NCBI GenBank assembly: GCA_900549995.1
Contig: URQQ01000018.1
Span: forward strand, 1-64,000
DNA length: 64,000 nucleotides
From: an uncultured Lachnospiraceae bacterium
GTDB taxonomy: Bacteria; Bacillota; Clostridia; Lachnospirales; Lachnospiraceae
Reading direction: 5' to 3'
Shown: positions 33,807 to 43,559 of the stretch, piece by piece
Layout: every line of letters begins with the position of its first letter
Position numbering within the stretch: the first letter of the stretch is position 1
Made by a program: the position numbers and the translations under genes
The notes under the pieces: generated by a model
Database searches by the model: none
Told to the model about the DNA's origin: nothing
The model's input: only the letters and a program-made list of their open reading frames with translations

Positions 33807-36014
33807 TTATTCTTTGGTCAATACTGCTTTGTTCTTCGTATCACTGCTGTTCCCTATATAAATCTCAAACTCACCTGGTTCACACCGCCTTATTCCATCT
33901 CCATCCGAGAAAGACAGCATTTCTTGCGTAAGTTCAAACACAACCTCTCTATTTTCTCCCGGCTCCAGAAAGATCTTCTGGAACCCTTTTAACTGCTTTA
34001 CCGGTCTTGCTATACTGGCTTTAATATCCCTGACATAAAGCTGAACTACTTCTTCCCCATATATACTTCCAATATTTTCCACCGTCACAGATACCCGGAT
34101 TGTCTGCTTTTCCTTCATCACTTCCTGATCCAGAACTACTGGTGAAATTAAAAACTGGGTATAACTTAACCCATAGCCAAACGGATACAGCGGATCATTT
34201 GGCATATCCAGGTACTTGGACAGATATCGTTCTTTACTTTCTTTTGTATATGGCCTGCCCGTCTGATAATGGTCGTAGTGAACCGGAACCTGTCCAACAG
34301 CATATGGAAAACTCATCGGAAGCTTTCCGGACGGATTGTATTTTCCTGTCAGCACATCCAGAATTGCATGGCCTCCCTCTGTGCCCGGCATCCATACTTC
34401 CAGAACCGCTTTCGCCCTCTTGATAATATGTTTTAGATCCAGCGGCCTTCCATTAAATATTACTGCCACAATGTTGGGATTTACGCTGTACACAAGATCC
34501 AGCAGTTCCTTCTGAATCTCTGGAATTTCTATCTCGCCCCGGCTTGCTGCTTCGCCTGACTGAAGATAGTGTTCACCGACCGTCATAACAACAACCTCCG
34601 CCCATTTTGCCGCTTCCACTGCTTCTTGTTTCATCTCCTGAAGTTTAACTTCACTAAGCTTTGGATTACAGAATCCGTCAAAACCTACAAGCTTTGTCTC
34701 ATTTGGCAGTATCTGTGATCCCTGGCAATATACTGCCTGCCCTTTCTCCATTACCTGCAATGCAGCTTCTTTTATGGTCACTACATCTTTCGTATCCCCG
34801 GCAAATGACCAGCTGCCCATTATTTCCCGACAGTCTGTATAGGGTCCAATGAATGCTGTTTTTATCCCTTTCTGCAGCGGAAGAATCTGATTCTCATTTT
34901 TCAAAAGTACGAAAGATCTGGATGCCACCGTTCTTGCAAGCGTTCTGTGTTCTTTGCTTAAAAATTCCTTCCTCTCCCTTTCCTCATCTGCCCCTCTGTA
35001 TGGATTCTCAAAAAGTCCCAGCTTATTTTTCAGTTCCAAAACTCTAAGAGTACTTTCATTAATGAATGACTCCTCTATCCTTCCATCTTCAACCAGCTCC
35101 TTCAGATATACCGGATATGCACCGGACATCATGTCGATATCCACCCCCGACTGAAGTGCACGCAACGCAGCGTCTTTAGAATCTTCGGACACCCCGTGCA
35201 TTACAGTCTCACTGATTGCAGAATAGTCCGAAATCAGCACTCCTTCAAATCCCATCTCTTTTCGCAGAATCTGCCTCATCAGCTGCTTATGTATCGTAGC
35301 CGGAATTCCATTAACGGTATTAAAGGCTGTCATCGCCATCACGCTTCCTGCCCTCACAGCACTTTCATAAGCCGGAAGATAAAACTCCCGGAAAGTATGT
35401 TCTGAAATCTCTGCTGTATTATATTCTCTGCCCCCTTCTGCTGCCCCGTATCCTGCGATATGCTTGATGCATGCACCCATAGTATCCGGATCTTTTAGAT
35501 TTCCCTGATATCCTTTCGTCATCGCTTCTGCATAAAGACAATTCAGATAGACATCCTCCCCGGTAGATTCCATCACACGTCCCCATCTGGCGTCTCTTAC
35601 AAGATCCGCCATTGGGGAAAATGTCACATGAATCCCCGCCGCAGAACCTTCCTCTGCAGCCATCCTTGCACATCGTCCGGATAACTCAGGTTCAAACATC
35701 GCTCCTTGTGCCAGAGGAATCGGATAGATCGTCTTATACCCATTCACAATATCCAGCATAAATAAAAGCGGAATATGATGTGGATGCTGTTTCATAAACT
35801 TCTTCTGTATACGTTTCAGATTCCCGGCTCCCATCACACCAAGTACAGAGCCGGCCAGGCTGCTGTATTCTTTTGTGATCGGAATCTTTTGGTCAGGCCC
35901 CGTCACCACAGCGGAATCTTCTGAAAAAAAGTCCCCGGTAATCTGAAGCATCTGTCCGATTTTTTCTTCCAGACTCATATCATTTAATAAGCTTGCCAAT
36001 TCCATCTGCTTCAT
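33807..36014 (-). CDS. GH3 beta-glucosidase
   Basis: A 735-residue glycosidase with the BglX-type layout: TIM barrel with KH (184-185) and the nucleophile Asp263 in VLISDYSA, an alpha/beta sandwich domain (VVMTVGEHYLQSGEAASR) with the acid/base region, and a C-terminal fibronectin type III-like domain (VTVENIGSIYGEEVVQLYVRD). It removes beta-linked glucose (possibly xylose) from the non-reducing end. No signal peptide. The ribosome site is GAGGAT, 4 bp after the GH42 stop. Confidence 0.93.
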   Translation of the reverse strand: MKQMELASLLNDMSLEEKIGQMLQITGDFFSEDSAVVTGPDQKIPITKEYSSLAGSVLGVMGAGNLKRIQKKFMKQHPHHIPLLFMLDIVNGYKTIYPIPLAQGAMFEPELSGRCARMAAEEGSAAGIHVTFSPMADLVRDARWGRVMESTGEDVYLNCLYAEAMTKGYQGNLKDPDTMGACIKHIAGYGAAEGGREYNTAEISEHTFREFYLPAYESAVRAGSVMAMTAFNTVNGIPATIHKQLMRQILRKEMGFEGVLISDYSAISETVMHGVSEDSKDAALRALQSGVDIDMMSGAYPVYLKELVEDGRIEESFINESTLRVLELKNKLGLFENPYRGADEERERKEFLSKEHRTLARTVASRSFVLLKNENQILPLQKGIKTAFIGPYTDCREIMGSWSFAGDTKDVVTIKEAALQVMEKGQAVYCQGSQILPNETKLVGFDGFCNPKLSEVKLQEMKQEAVEAAKWAEVVVMTVGEHYLQSGEAASRGEIEIPEIQKELLDLVYSVNPNIVAVIFNGRPLDLKHIIKRAKAVLEVWMPGTEGGHAILDVLTGKYNPSGKLPMSFPYAVGQVPVHYDHYQTGRPYTKESKERYLSKYLDMPNDPLYPFGYGLSYTQFLISPVVLDQEVMKEKQTIRVSVTVENIGSIYGEEVVQLYVRDIKASIARPVKQLKGFQKIFLEPGENREVVFELTQEMLSFSDGDGIRRCEPGEFEIYIGNSSDTKNKAVLTKE

Positions 36015-36017
36015 ATA

Positions 36018-38039
36018 TTATCCTCGCTTTTCTTCCAAAATGAATACGTCATAAGGTTTCAGTGTAATACACTGTCCCCTGTGGATTTCTGATTGTCCCA
36101 AAAGTTCTGTGCCGGAAAAGGGAACTTCAAATTCCTTTGTTTCCGCTGCATGGTTCAGAAGAAAATAATAGTGTTTCCCCTCTTTGCTCCGCTTCGTAAT
36201 TTCAATTCCCTCCCCGCCTTTCAGTACAGGTTCTATTCCGCATTCTTTGCAGATTCCTTCTAAGAACTTTCGGTAGAACCTCCGTTCTGACCTTGTTCCT
36301 ACATAATACACTTTTCCATTTCCATAATAATTCTCTGTAATTACAGGGGTTCCTTTATAGAAATCTTTCTCATAAGACGCAAGAGCTTGGGCTCCTTCCA
36401 GATGAAGGATATCACAGAGCAGCGTGGCTTTATAATCTTCCCCTCCAAACTGAAATTCATTGGCATCCTCTTCTGCCAGTGCATCAATCTCTTCTGCCCA
36501 GATACCAGCCATTTCCCGCAGTTTCCCCGGATAGCCTCCCACCGTAATATAATCATTTTCATTCACATATCCGCTCATATAAGTGAAGACAATTCTTCCG
36601 CCACTCTTTACGTATTTTTTCATCCGTTCGTCCACATCCCCTTTCACCATATAGAAAAGAGGTGCAATGACGCATTTATACTTTGTAAAATCATCTTCCA
36701 TCCCGATAATATCTACTGCAATATTATTATAATGCAGAGCTTCATAATACTGAAAAAACTCTTCTGTATACCGAAGCCTCGTACTTGGTCCGGCAGAACA
36801 TTCGACCGCCCACCATGTATCCCAGTCAAAAATCATGGCCGTATCTGCATGAACTCTGCCTCCTGTCATTGTGTCTCCTAACATATGCAGTTCATTTCCC
36901 AGGGCCGCGCATTCACGGTAAACCCTTGTCCGGTTCGTTCCCACATGGTCAATTACCGCTCCATGGAACTTCTCACATCCGGCCGGTGATCTTCTCATCT
37001 GAAAGAACATGACAGTGTCTGCACCATGCGCAACTGCCTGAAAACTTAACAGCCTCATCACGCCCGGGCGTTTCAGCCCGTTATCCGCAAGCCAATTCGT
37101 AACACTTGGAGTCTGTTCCATCAGAAGGAACGGATCTCCTCCTTTGCTTCCCCTCATCAGTTCATGATTCATTGCGGTCAGTGCTGGATCTGCCTTATAC
37201 TGCGGATAGTTATCCCAGGATATGATATCCATGGCGTCTGCCCATTTCTTATAATCCAGCTGCTTATACGCACCCATCAGGTTCGTCGTTACCACCGCAT
37301 CCGGAAGATACTTTTTAATTTCCGCTGCTTCCTCTTTAAAATTCTTAAGCATACTGTCAGAGTTAAACCGCATATAATCAAGCGTCATTCCCTGATGCAT
37401 ACTCCTTTCTTCCTCAAAATGTTCACTTAACAGATTCGGCAGTACGATGTCATCCCAGTCATAATATGTATGTCCCCAAAAATGAGTATTCCACTCCCGG
37501 TTCAGTTTCTCAATTGTCCGATATTTCTTTTTCAGCCACACCCGGAAAGCTTTTTCACAGTTCTCACAATAGCAGGCACCGCCGTACTCATTATTCACAT
37601 GCCACAGAAGGATATTCTCCCGATTCTGATATCTTCTGGCAAGTTCTCCGGCAAGCCGTACGGAATATTTTTGAAATGTGGGGCTGTTTGGGCAGGAATT
37701 GTGCCTGCCTCCGAACTTTCTCTTCATTCCATTAAACTCTGTCCTTAGAATATCCGGATATTTTCTCGCCATCCACGCTGGATGCGCACCTGTAGATGTA
37801 GCCAGACAGATGTACATCCCTTCTCCAGACACGCGTTCTATTGTCTCATCAAGCATTGTGAAATCATAGGTTTCCTCATCTGGCTGGAGCATTGCCCAAT
37901 TGAATACATTTAAAGTAACGATATCGATTCCGGCTTCTTTGAGAAGCTTCATATCCTGTTCCCAGATATCCCTGTCCCACTGTTCGGGATTGTAGTCTCC
38001 GCCATAGAGAATTTTATTTATTTTGTCCTGAAATGCCAT
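36018..38039 (-). CDS. GH42 beta-galactosidase
   Basis: A 673-residue cytoplasmic beta-galactosidase. The start reads MAFQDKINKILYGGDYNPEQW, the typical GH42 N-terminus, with AAAGGA upstream; a frame open to 38258 would add 73 unrelated residues. The acid/base is Glu151 in HVNNEYG and the nucleophile Glu308 in LLMEQTPS. Zinc ligands Cys116, Cys156, Cys158 and Cys161 are present. It begins 5 bp after the permease stop. It could remove galactose side chains, feeding the galKET genes nearby. Confidence 0.95.
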   Translation of the reverse strand: MAFQDKINKILYGGDYNPEQWDRDIWEQDMKLLKEAGIDIVTLNVFNWAMLQPDEETYDFTMLDETIERVSGEGMYICLATSTGAHPAWMARKYPDILRTEFNGMKRKFGGRHNSCPNSPTFQKYSVRLAGELARRYQNRENILLWHVNNEYGGACYCENCEKAFRVWLKKKYRTIEKLNREWNTHFWGHTYYDWDDIVLPNLLSEHFEEERSMHQGMTLDYMRFNSDSMLKNFKEEAAEIKKYLPDAVVTTNLMGAYKQLDYKKWADAMDIISWDNYPQYKADPALTAMNHELMRGSKGGDPFLLMEQTPSVTNWLADNGLKRPGVMRLLSFQAVAHGADTVMFFQMRRSPAGCEKFHGAVIDHVGTNRTRVYRECAALGNELHMLGDTMTGGRVHADTAMIFDWDTWWAVECSAGPSTRLRYTEEFFQYYEALHYNNIAVDIIGMEDDFTKYKCVIAPLFYMVKGDVDERMKKYVKSGGRIVFTYMSGYVNENDYITVGGYPGKLREMAGIWAEEIDALAEEDANEFQFGGEDYKATLLCDILHLEGAQALASYEKDFYKGTPVITENYYGNGKVYYVGTRSERRFYRKFLEGICKECGIEPVLKGGEGIEITKRSKEGKHYYFLLNHAAETKEFEVPFSGTELLGQSEIHRGQCITLKPYDVFILEEKRG

Positions 38040-38044
38040 ATTTC

Positions 38045-38884
38045 TTATCCTTTCAACCCTGAGAAGGCAATCCCTTCCACAAGATATTTCTGACCCACAC
38101 AGAAAATGATCAGCATGGGGATCAATGCACACACTGTCCCTGCCATAATCAGGCCATACTCTGATCCATACTGGGACCTGAATGCAGCAAGCCCAATCTG
38201 AATTGTTTTCAGCTGATCCGAGGTCAGATAAATCATCGGTGCCATGTAATCGTTCCACATAAAGTTAAACGTAAATACTACAAGCGTTGCAATTCCCGGC
38301 TTGCACATCGGAAGCACGATTCTGGAATAGATTTTAAAGTTTCCACACCCATCCATTCTTGCAGCTTCTGAAAGTTCTTCTGGTATCCCAAGCATAAACT
38401 GTCTCAATAAAAATACCCCAAATGCACTGAAGAGATTAATCAGAATTAATGACCAGTGAGAATCATTCAGTCCAAGATACTTGATAATAATGAACTGTGG
38501 AATCATTATTGCATGCCATGGCACCATCAACGTTGCCAGATAGCAGAGGAAGATCTTATCTCTTCCAGGGTACTTCAGTTTGCTGAAAGAATATGCTGCA
38601 AGAGAACATGTCAGAACCTGTCCCAATGTTACAATGACTGACAGTTTCACTGTGTTCAGATAATATGTCATAAAAGGAATTTTTGACCACACTTCCTTAT
38701 AATTGGATACGCGGAAGATCTCAGGAATCCATCGGATGGGATATGTAAATATTTCATTGTTATTTTTAAATGAGGATGATAACGTCCATAGAAATGGAAT
38801 AACCATACAGACACCTACAAGCAGCATGACCGCAAAAAGTATTCCATGCCGGACCGCCTTTTTTACATTCATTGAGTTTTTCAT
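38045..38884 (-). CDS. Carbohydrate ABC importer permease, MalG/LacG type
   Basis: A 279-residue inner-membrane permease with six helices. The ATPase-docking EAA loop reads EAARMDGCGNFKIYSRIVLPMCKPG. Start 38884 follows AAGGAGAG. It pairs with the permease upstream (22 bp). The ATPase is not encoded here; such importers often share an MsmK-type ATPase coded elsewhere. Confidence 0.94.
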   Translation of the reverse strand: MKNSMNVKKAVRHGILFAVMLLVGVCMVIPFLWTLSSSFKNNNEIFTYPIRWIPEIFRVSNYKEVWSKIPFMTYYLNTVKLSVIVTLGQVLTCSLAAYSFSKLKYPGRDKIFLCYLATLMVPWHAIMIPQFIIIKYLGLNDSHWSLILINLFSAFGVFLLRQFMLGIPEELSEAARMDGCGNFKIYSRIVLPMCKPGIATLVVFTFNFMWNDYMAPMIYLTSDQLKTIQIGLAAFRSQYGSEYGLIMAGTVCALIPMLIIFCVGQKYLVEGIAFSGLKG

Positions 38885-38906
38885 TCTTTTCTCTCCTTCT
38901 GGCATT

Positions 38907-39791
38907 TTACATGTAATTGACCCACTTCTTCTGTCCACGGAACTGTATCAGGGTAATGACTAATACAATAAGAAATAAGAAATATGCCATTGCAGACGCA
39001 TAGCCAAACTTCATATTCTGAAAGCCTTCCTGGTAGATCCGAAAGACAAGTACATTCGTAGACCTGCCCGGTCCGCCACCAGTCATGATATTGACAAGGT
39101 CAAATACCTGGAAAGAACTGATGATATTCAGAATAATTACCATAAACATCGTCGGAGAAAGCATCGGCAGCGTAATCTTAAAGAATTTCACAAACCCATT
39201 CGCACCGTCAATCGAAGCAGCTTCATACAACTGTCCGGGAATCGACTGCAGCCCCGCAAGTACAATAATCATATAGTAGCCTGCCTGTTTCCAGATTGCG
39301 ATAATCATAATTGTAAGAAGGGCTGTCTTCGATGAAGTCAGCCACATCGGCACGTTTGTAATTCCAATCCCCTTCAGAAACATATTCACCGGACCAGAAT
39401 TCGGATTGAATATGGCTGCCCACACAATCCCGACAGCTACCATTGAACTGATTGTCGGCAGAAAGAATAATGTACGGAACAGCTTTGTTCCCCGGATCCC
39501 TTTATTCACCCCTACCGCAAGCAAAAGTGCAGCCACCACAGTACCAGGCACAGTTACAAGTGTATATAGAATGTTATTCCAAAGTGAAACTCTGAAATAC
39601 TCATCCTTAAACATATTCAGATAGTTCTTAATCCCTACGAAATTAAACTGGTTAAATCCATTGTAATCCGTCAAAGATATGACGAATCCCATAATAATCG
39701 GAACTGCCATAAATACAAAAAATCCGATAAAATTGGGGAGAATATAAAGGTATCCCTCCAGATATTTTTTCATTGTTTTATTTTTTGCCAT
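38907..39791 (-). CDS. Carbohydrate ABC importer permease, MalF/UgpA type
   Basis: A 294-residue six-helix permease beginning with a YLYILPNFIGFFVF helix. Its EAA loop is EAASIDGANGFVKFFKITLPMLSP, and the MTGGGPGRSTNVL segment is typical. It forms the channel with the downstream permease. Start 39791 follows AGAGGA, and that ribosome site lies inside a hairpin (39801-39821), which may limit expression against the binding protein. Confidence 0.94.
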   Translation of the reverse strand: MAKNKTMKKYLEGYLYILPNFIGFFVFMAVPIIMGFVISLTDYNGFNQFNFVGIKNYLNMFKDEYFRVSLWNNILYTLVTVPGTVVAALLLAVGVNKGIRGTKLFRTLFFLPTISSMVAVGIVWAAIFNPNSGPVNMFLKGIGITNVPMWLTSSKTALLTIMIIAIWKQAGYYMIIVLAGLQSIPGQLYEAASIDGANGFVKFFKITLPMLSPTMFMVIILNIISSFQVFDLVNIMTGGGPGRSTNVLVFRIYQEGFQNMKFGYASAMAYFLFLIVLVITLIQFRGQKKWVNYM

Positions 39792-39800
39792 AACTTCTAT

Positions 39801-39848
39801 CCTCTCTTAGTGAATGAGAGGGAAGCAATTCATATCTGATCACTTCCC
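39801..39848 (-). promoter_or_regulatory. Two mutually exclusive hairpins between binding protein and permease genes
   Basis: Hairpin one pairs CCTCTC (39801-39806) with GAGAGG (39816-39821) and covers the permease ribosome site. Hairpin two pairs GGGAAG (39820-39825) with CTTCCC (39843-39848) and shares two bases with the first. Such structures may stabilise the 3' end of the binding-protein mRNA or set the protein ratio. Confidence 0.45.
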
Positions 39849-39883
39849 CCACATTTTGCCGTATCTGCAGATCCAGGCGTGCG

Positions 39884-41152
39884 TTACTGTTCCATAATGC
39901 CTTTCCTCTGCTTTTCAAAATTTTTCATTGTCTCATCTATTTTCTTTTCACCATTTAAATACAGCTCTGCATGTTCTGTAAATGCCGTAAGAATCTCATT
40001 GTATTTACTGTATGACGGGGCTTCCGGAACTTTTTTAGCGTTAAACAGGATTTCAGATGCATTTTCGTTCCCTACAGACTCGTCAAAAATATCCTGTGCT
40101 TTTTCACTTGCATACGCTGGCAGCATTCCGTATTTTGGAAGCACTTCTGCCCCGCCTTCACTGCACAGATACTGAAGAAAATCATAACTCTCCTCTGGAT
40201 GTTTTGCTGATTTGGGTATACCTGCGAACTGGAAAGCTCCCCAGGTTGTTCCAGCTTCCATTCCTTCTGCCACAGGCATTGGTGCAACATCCCAGTTCAC
40301 ATCTGTCTTTCCGTCTTTTTCATCGGTAAGCAGCATATTGATCAGCCATTCTCCATTTGGCATCATTGCGACGGTACCGTTTTCAAAATCTGCCAGATAT
40401 TTGGAATCGTTAGATTTGATTTCGGCTATCGGTGTATGTGATTTATCTTCATTTAACAATGTATTTAAATATTCCAGAGACGCTTGTACATCGGAGATAT
40501 CATCATCAATAATATAGGTTCCCTTCTGGGTTGCAAGATCCTGATAAATGAACCAGTCAACCCAGCACCCTCCGTATTGGGATCCGTCGTCCTTCGTCAA
40601 TTCTTTGGTCATCTTTCTGTAATCATCCCATGTGGGCTGTTTTGGCATTTCAATTCCTGCATTTTTCAAAAGATCTGCATTATAGAACAATAGCCAGCAT
40701 GTCGATCTTGTAGGCAGTGCCGCAATCTTACCGTCCGGATACGTAGAATCCCATGCAGAACCATACTGGCTGATATCCAGATCACTATCCTGTACCATGT
40801 CAGTCAGATCCAGAAGCGCATCTGAAGTCTGGTACTGCAGCACCTGGTCAATGGAACGGATATCTACAATATCAGCATCGCTTCCTGCTGAGAGCATAAC
40901 TTTCAGCTTATCATCATACGTCTCATTCGGGATGCTCACAACTTCAACATTTACATCCTTCTGGCTCTCATTATAATTCTGTGCAACCTCAGTCATGTAA
41001 TTCTCTTCATCGCTCCAGATGTAGAATTTCAGATTCACTTTCCCATCTGCTGTCTTTGCATTGCCATCCCCATCTTTTTTACTTCCGCATCCTGTAAATA
41101 CGGTTGCTGCCATAGCCATACACAGTAATATTGACAACACCTTTTTTTTCAT
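39884..41152 (-). CDS. Extracellular sugar-binding lipoprotein
   Basis: Family 1 solute-binding protein of 422 residues. The signal peptide has a lipobox VFTGC, then a GSKKDGDG linker. The mature part has NLKFYIWSDEENYMTEVAQNYNES, a binding-protein-type opening, and later MMPNGEWLINMLL and PKYGMLPAY. It should bind oligosaccharides for the two permeases downstream. Start 41152 has AAAGGAGG. First gene of the glycosidase operon; the divergent kinase begins 170 bp away. Confidence 0.94.
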   Translation of the reverse strand: MKKKVLSILLCMAMAATVFTGCGSKKDGDGNAKTADGKVNLKFYIWSDEENYMTEVAQNYNESQKDVNVEVVSIPNETYDDKLKVMLSAGSDADIVDIRSIDQVLQYQTSDALLDLTDMVQDSDLDISQYGSAWDSTYPDGKIAALPTRSTCWLLFYNADLLKNAGIEMPKQPTWDDYRKMTKELTKDDGSQYGGCWVDWFIYQDLATQKGTYIIDDDISDVQASLEYLNTLLNEDKSHTPIAEIKSNDSKYLADFENGTVAMMPNGEWLINMLLTDEKDGKTDVNWDVAPMPVAEGMEAGTTWGAFQFAGIPKSAKHPEESYDFLQYLCSEGGAEVLPKYGMLPAYASEKAQDIFDESVGNENASEILFNAKKVPEAPSYSKYNEILTAFTEHAELYLNGEKKIDETMKNFEKQRKGIMEQ

Positions 41153-41262
41153 TTTCTTCTTCCTCCTTTAATTGGTCTCTCATTTTTTCTCTTTGCTTTT
41201 TTCTTGCTGAATTTACCTTAACACGATTTCTTTCCCTCTCAAAGGTTGAAATTTCTTCATCC

Positions 41263-41291
41263 TTTTCAATTCCCATCCCCTATGATACAAT
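41263..41291 (+). promoter_or_regulatory. Possible promoter of the histidine kinase gene
   Basis: -35-like TTTTCA (41263-41268), 17-bp spacer, -10 TACAAT (41286-41291), about 12 bp before the ribosome site AAGGAAGGGAG. The -35 is weak. Confidence 0.45.
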
Positions 41292-41322
41292 CGACATATA
41301 TCAAGGAAGGGAGCATGGAAAA

Positions 41323-42867
41323 TTGTTCTATTTACTCACTTTAACACTGATACTTACAGTCATTATGGTCTTTCAGTCTACGAAAGAAAACGGAATCAAC
41401 AAATATCTGATCATTCTTGTAGCCTCTTATTTCTCAGCACTGACCAGCATGATCATCTATATATCAAAAGATACTTATTATTATAACCTGATCAAAGATT
41501 ATTTTTATCTCCCTGATTTTATCTGGAGAACATTCTTCTTTGTCAGTATCAGTAAAATGAATCTGATTCGTATTATGAACTTTTCAAGTATTGCCATAGT
41601 AATAATCAGCACTTACTTTGCTTTCAGTTTTTTTACTCCGGATTCCAGAACCCTGCAGAAAGGCTGCAAAATTACGCTTTGGTGTTATGCCTCTCTTCAG
41701 TTTCTGATCTATGATCCATTCTTGAATCTGAAAGCTTATTATTTCCTGTATCCCGAATATCTTTCCGTAAAAAAATACCTTCATACTGAGCAGCTTATTT
41801 ACACCTTCACACATATTCTCAACATTGTAATTGTCCTGCTGAATCTGCTTCTGCTTGTTTATGCGCTGCGCTATGCACCAAAGCTGAAATTGTTCCGTCT
41901 CAATTATATATTCCTTGCACTTGGATACGCCTCACTGTCTTTTGTCTATGTATATTTTATCTCAGCTACGCCTGCATTTTACATGAAGATATCCAAGATT
42001 TCGGGGACTTATTCTTTCCGGTCCATTCAGCTTGGAAGCAGTACATTCATTTACCGGATGTTGCCTTATATCTCCATACCGACAATTCTGATTCTGACCT
42101 ATTGTGTATATAAACTCACAAGGCTCAACAACCAGGCACAGCTTGAGGAATTATATATTTCCAAGGAAATCAGTTCATCCGAGACAACATCTAAGATTTT
42201 TTGTCATTATATTAAAAATGAAATTCTGGCGATACAATCTGAGGTGGACATGCTTCCAAAGTCAGAAGCATCGAACGATATCGTAAATGATCTCCTGAAA
42301 CGATGCCAGACTCTCTATGGCAGAATTGATGAGATTCACAGAAGCACCAAGACTAGTCAGCTTAATTTAAAACCATATTCCATACAAGATCTGCTGAACC
42401 AGACACTCGATATCTTTACCTATGACCTGGAGAACACTAACGTAGACCTCCATTTTCCAAAATCTCCGGTCACAGCCCTCATTGATCCAGTCTATATGGA
42501 ACAGGCGCTGCACAATATCATCAAAAATGCTCTGGATGCGATGGAAAATCTTCCGGATGACAGGAAGTCTCTGAATATAACATTGACATCTTCAAACAGC
42601 TGGGGACAGATTTTAATTAAAGATTCGGGAAAAGGGATCTCAAAAGAGAATCTGGATAAGATTTTTCTTCCATTTTACTCCTCGCATTCTTATTCCCAAC
42701 ATTGGGGCATCGGTCTTACCCTCACTTATAAAATCATTCTGGCCCACGAAGGTAAGATAACCGCAGAAAGCGCTCCTATGGAAGGAACTGCGGTCAGTAT
42801 TCTTCTGCCGCTGTTAAAATCAGTAAAATCCTGTGAAAGGGGAACTGAACATGAATCAACCAATTAA
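41323..42867 (+). CDS. Membrane sensor histidine kinase
   Basis: A protein of about 514 residues starting at TTG 41323, nine bases after AAGGAAGGGAG; an upstream ATG frame to 41131 would be within the promoter. About seven or eight transmembrane helices (1-265) form the sensor. Then comes a phospho-acceptor His295 in FCHYIKNEI, an N-box HNIIKNALDAME and a G-box DSGKGIS. It pairs with the response regulator that overlaps its 3' end by 17 bases. Being divergent to the oligosaccharide operon, it probably controls it. Confidence 0.9.
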   Translation: MFYLLTLTLILTVIMVFQSTKENGINKYLIILVASYFSALTSMIIYISKDTYYYNLIKDYFYLPDFIWRTFFFVSISKMNLIRIMNFSSIAIVIISTYFAFSFFTPDSRTLQKGCKITLWCYASLQFLIYDPFLNLKAYYFLYPEYLSVKKYLHTEQLIYTFTHILNIVIVLLNLLLLVYALRYAPKLKLFRLNYIFLALGYASLSFVYVYFISATPAFYMKISKISGTYSFRSIQLGSSTFIYRMLPYISIPTILILTYCVYKLTRLNNQAQLEELYISKEISSSETTSKIFCHYIKNEILAIQSEVDMLPKSEASNDIVNDLLKRCQTLYGRIDEIHRSTKTSQLNLKPYSIQDLLNQTLDIFTYDLENTNVDLHFPKSPVTALIDPVYMEQALHNIIKNALDAMENLPDDRKSLNITLTSSNSWGQILIKDSGKGISKENLDKIFLPFYSSHSYSQHWGIGLTLTYKIILAHEGKITAESAPMEGTAVSILLPLLKSVKSCERGTEHESTN

Positions 42868-43549
42868 AGTTTTGATTGCCGAAGACATAGAGCCAATCAG
42901 AAAACGTTATGTGAAAATACTCAATGAGCATCCTCAGATCGAAGTGATTGCCGACGTCGGTACAGGCGCTGATGCAATCGAGCTGGCACTTTCGTTAAAA
43001 CCAGATGTTATCCTCATGGACATTGAGATGGAAAGTAAAGACGCCGGGATCCGCGCCGTCGGAGAAATCCTTTCTGAATCACCTGAGATTAAAATTATAA
43101 TACTGACAATATATGAAGAAGATGAGATGGTTTTCTCCGCTTTCCGCCTGGGTGCCTGTGATTATATCCTGAAAAATGCAGCGAACGATGATATTGCCGC
43201 ATCTGTGATCGATGCCTACAATGGCCAGTCTGCAATCCGGCCGGACATTGCTGCAAAGATACGGGATGAGTTTAAACGTGTAAAGACATATGAGAGCAGT
43301 TTTTTGTTTATGCTGAATATCTTATCTACCCTTACTCCAAAAGAACTGGATACTCTCTATCTTCTTTCCAATGGCTGTACACGAAAAGATGTCTGTCAGA
43401 TGCGCTGTGTAGAGATGAGTACAGTGAAATCTCAGATTCACAGTATCCTGAAGAAGTTTAAGAAGAAAAACATCTCAGACATTATTACGACCGAGACTGA
43501 CCGTAAGCTTTTAGGTACCATTTTACAGAACTATACCAAATTACAATAA
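42851..43549 (+). CDS. NarL/LuxR-type response regulator
   Basis: A 232-residue regulator. The receiver has the acidic pair Glu11-Asp12, phospho-acceptor Asp57 (VILMDIEM), a threonine in ILTIYE and Lys in YILKNA. The C-terminal helix-turn-helix reads LTPKELDTLYLLSNGCTRKDVCQM...STVKSQIHSILKK, of the LuxR class. Start 42851 follows GGGGAA and overlaps the kinase gene, so both are made together. The likely target is the glycosidase/importer operon. Confidence 0.93.
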   Translation: MNQPIKVLIAEDIEPIRKRYVKILNEHPQIEVIADVGTGADAIELALSLKPDVILMDIEMESKDAGIRAVGEILSESPEIKIIILTIYEEDEMVFSAFRLGACDYILKNAANDDIAASVIDAYNGQSAIRPDIAAKIRDEFKRVKTYESSFLFMLNILSTLTPKELDTLYLLSNGCTRKDVCQMRCVEMSTVKSQIHSILKKFKKKNISDIITTETDRKLLGTILQNYTKLQ

Positions 43550-43559
43550 GGAGAATTAT

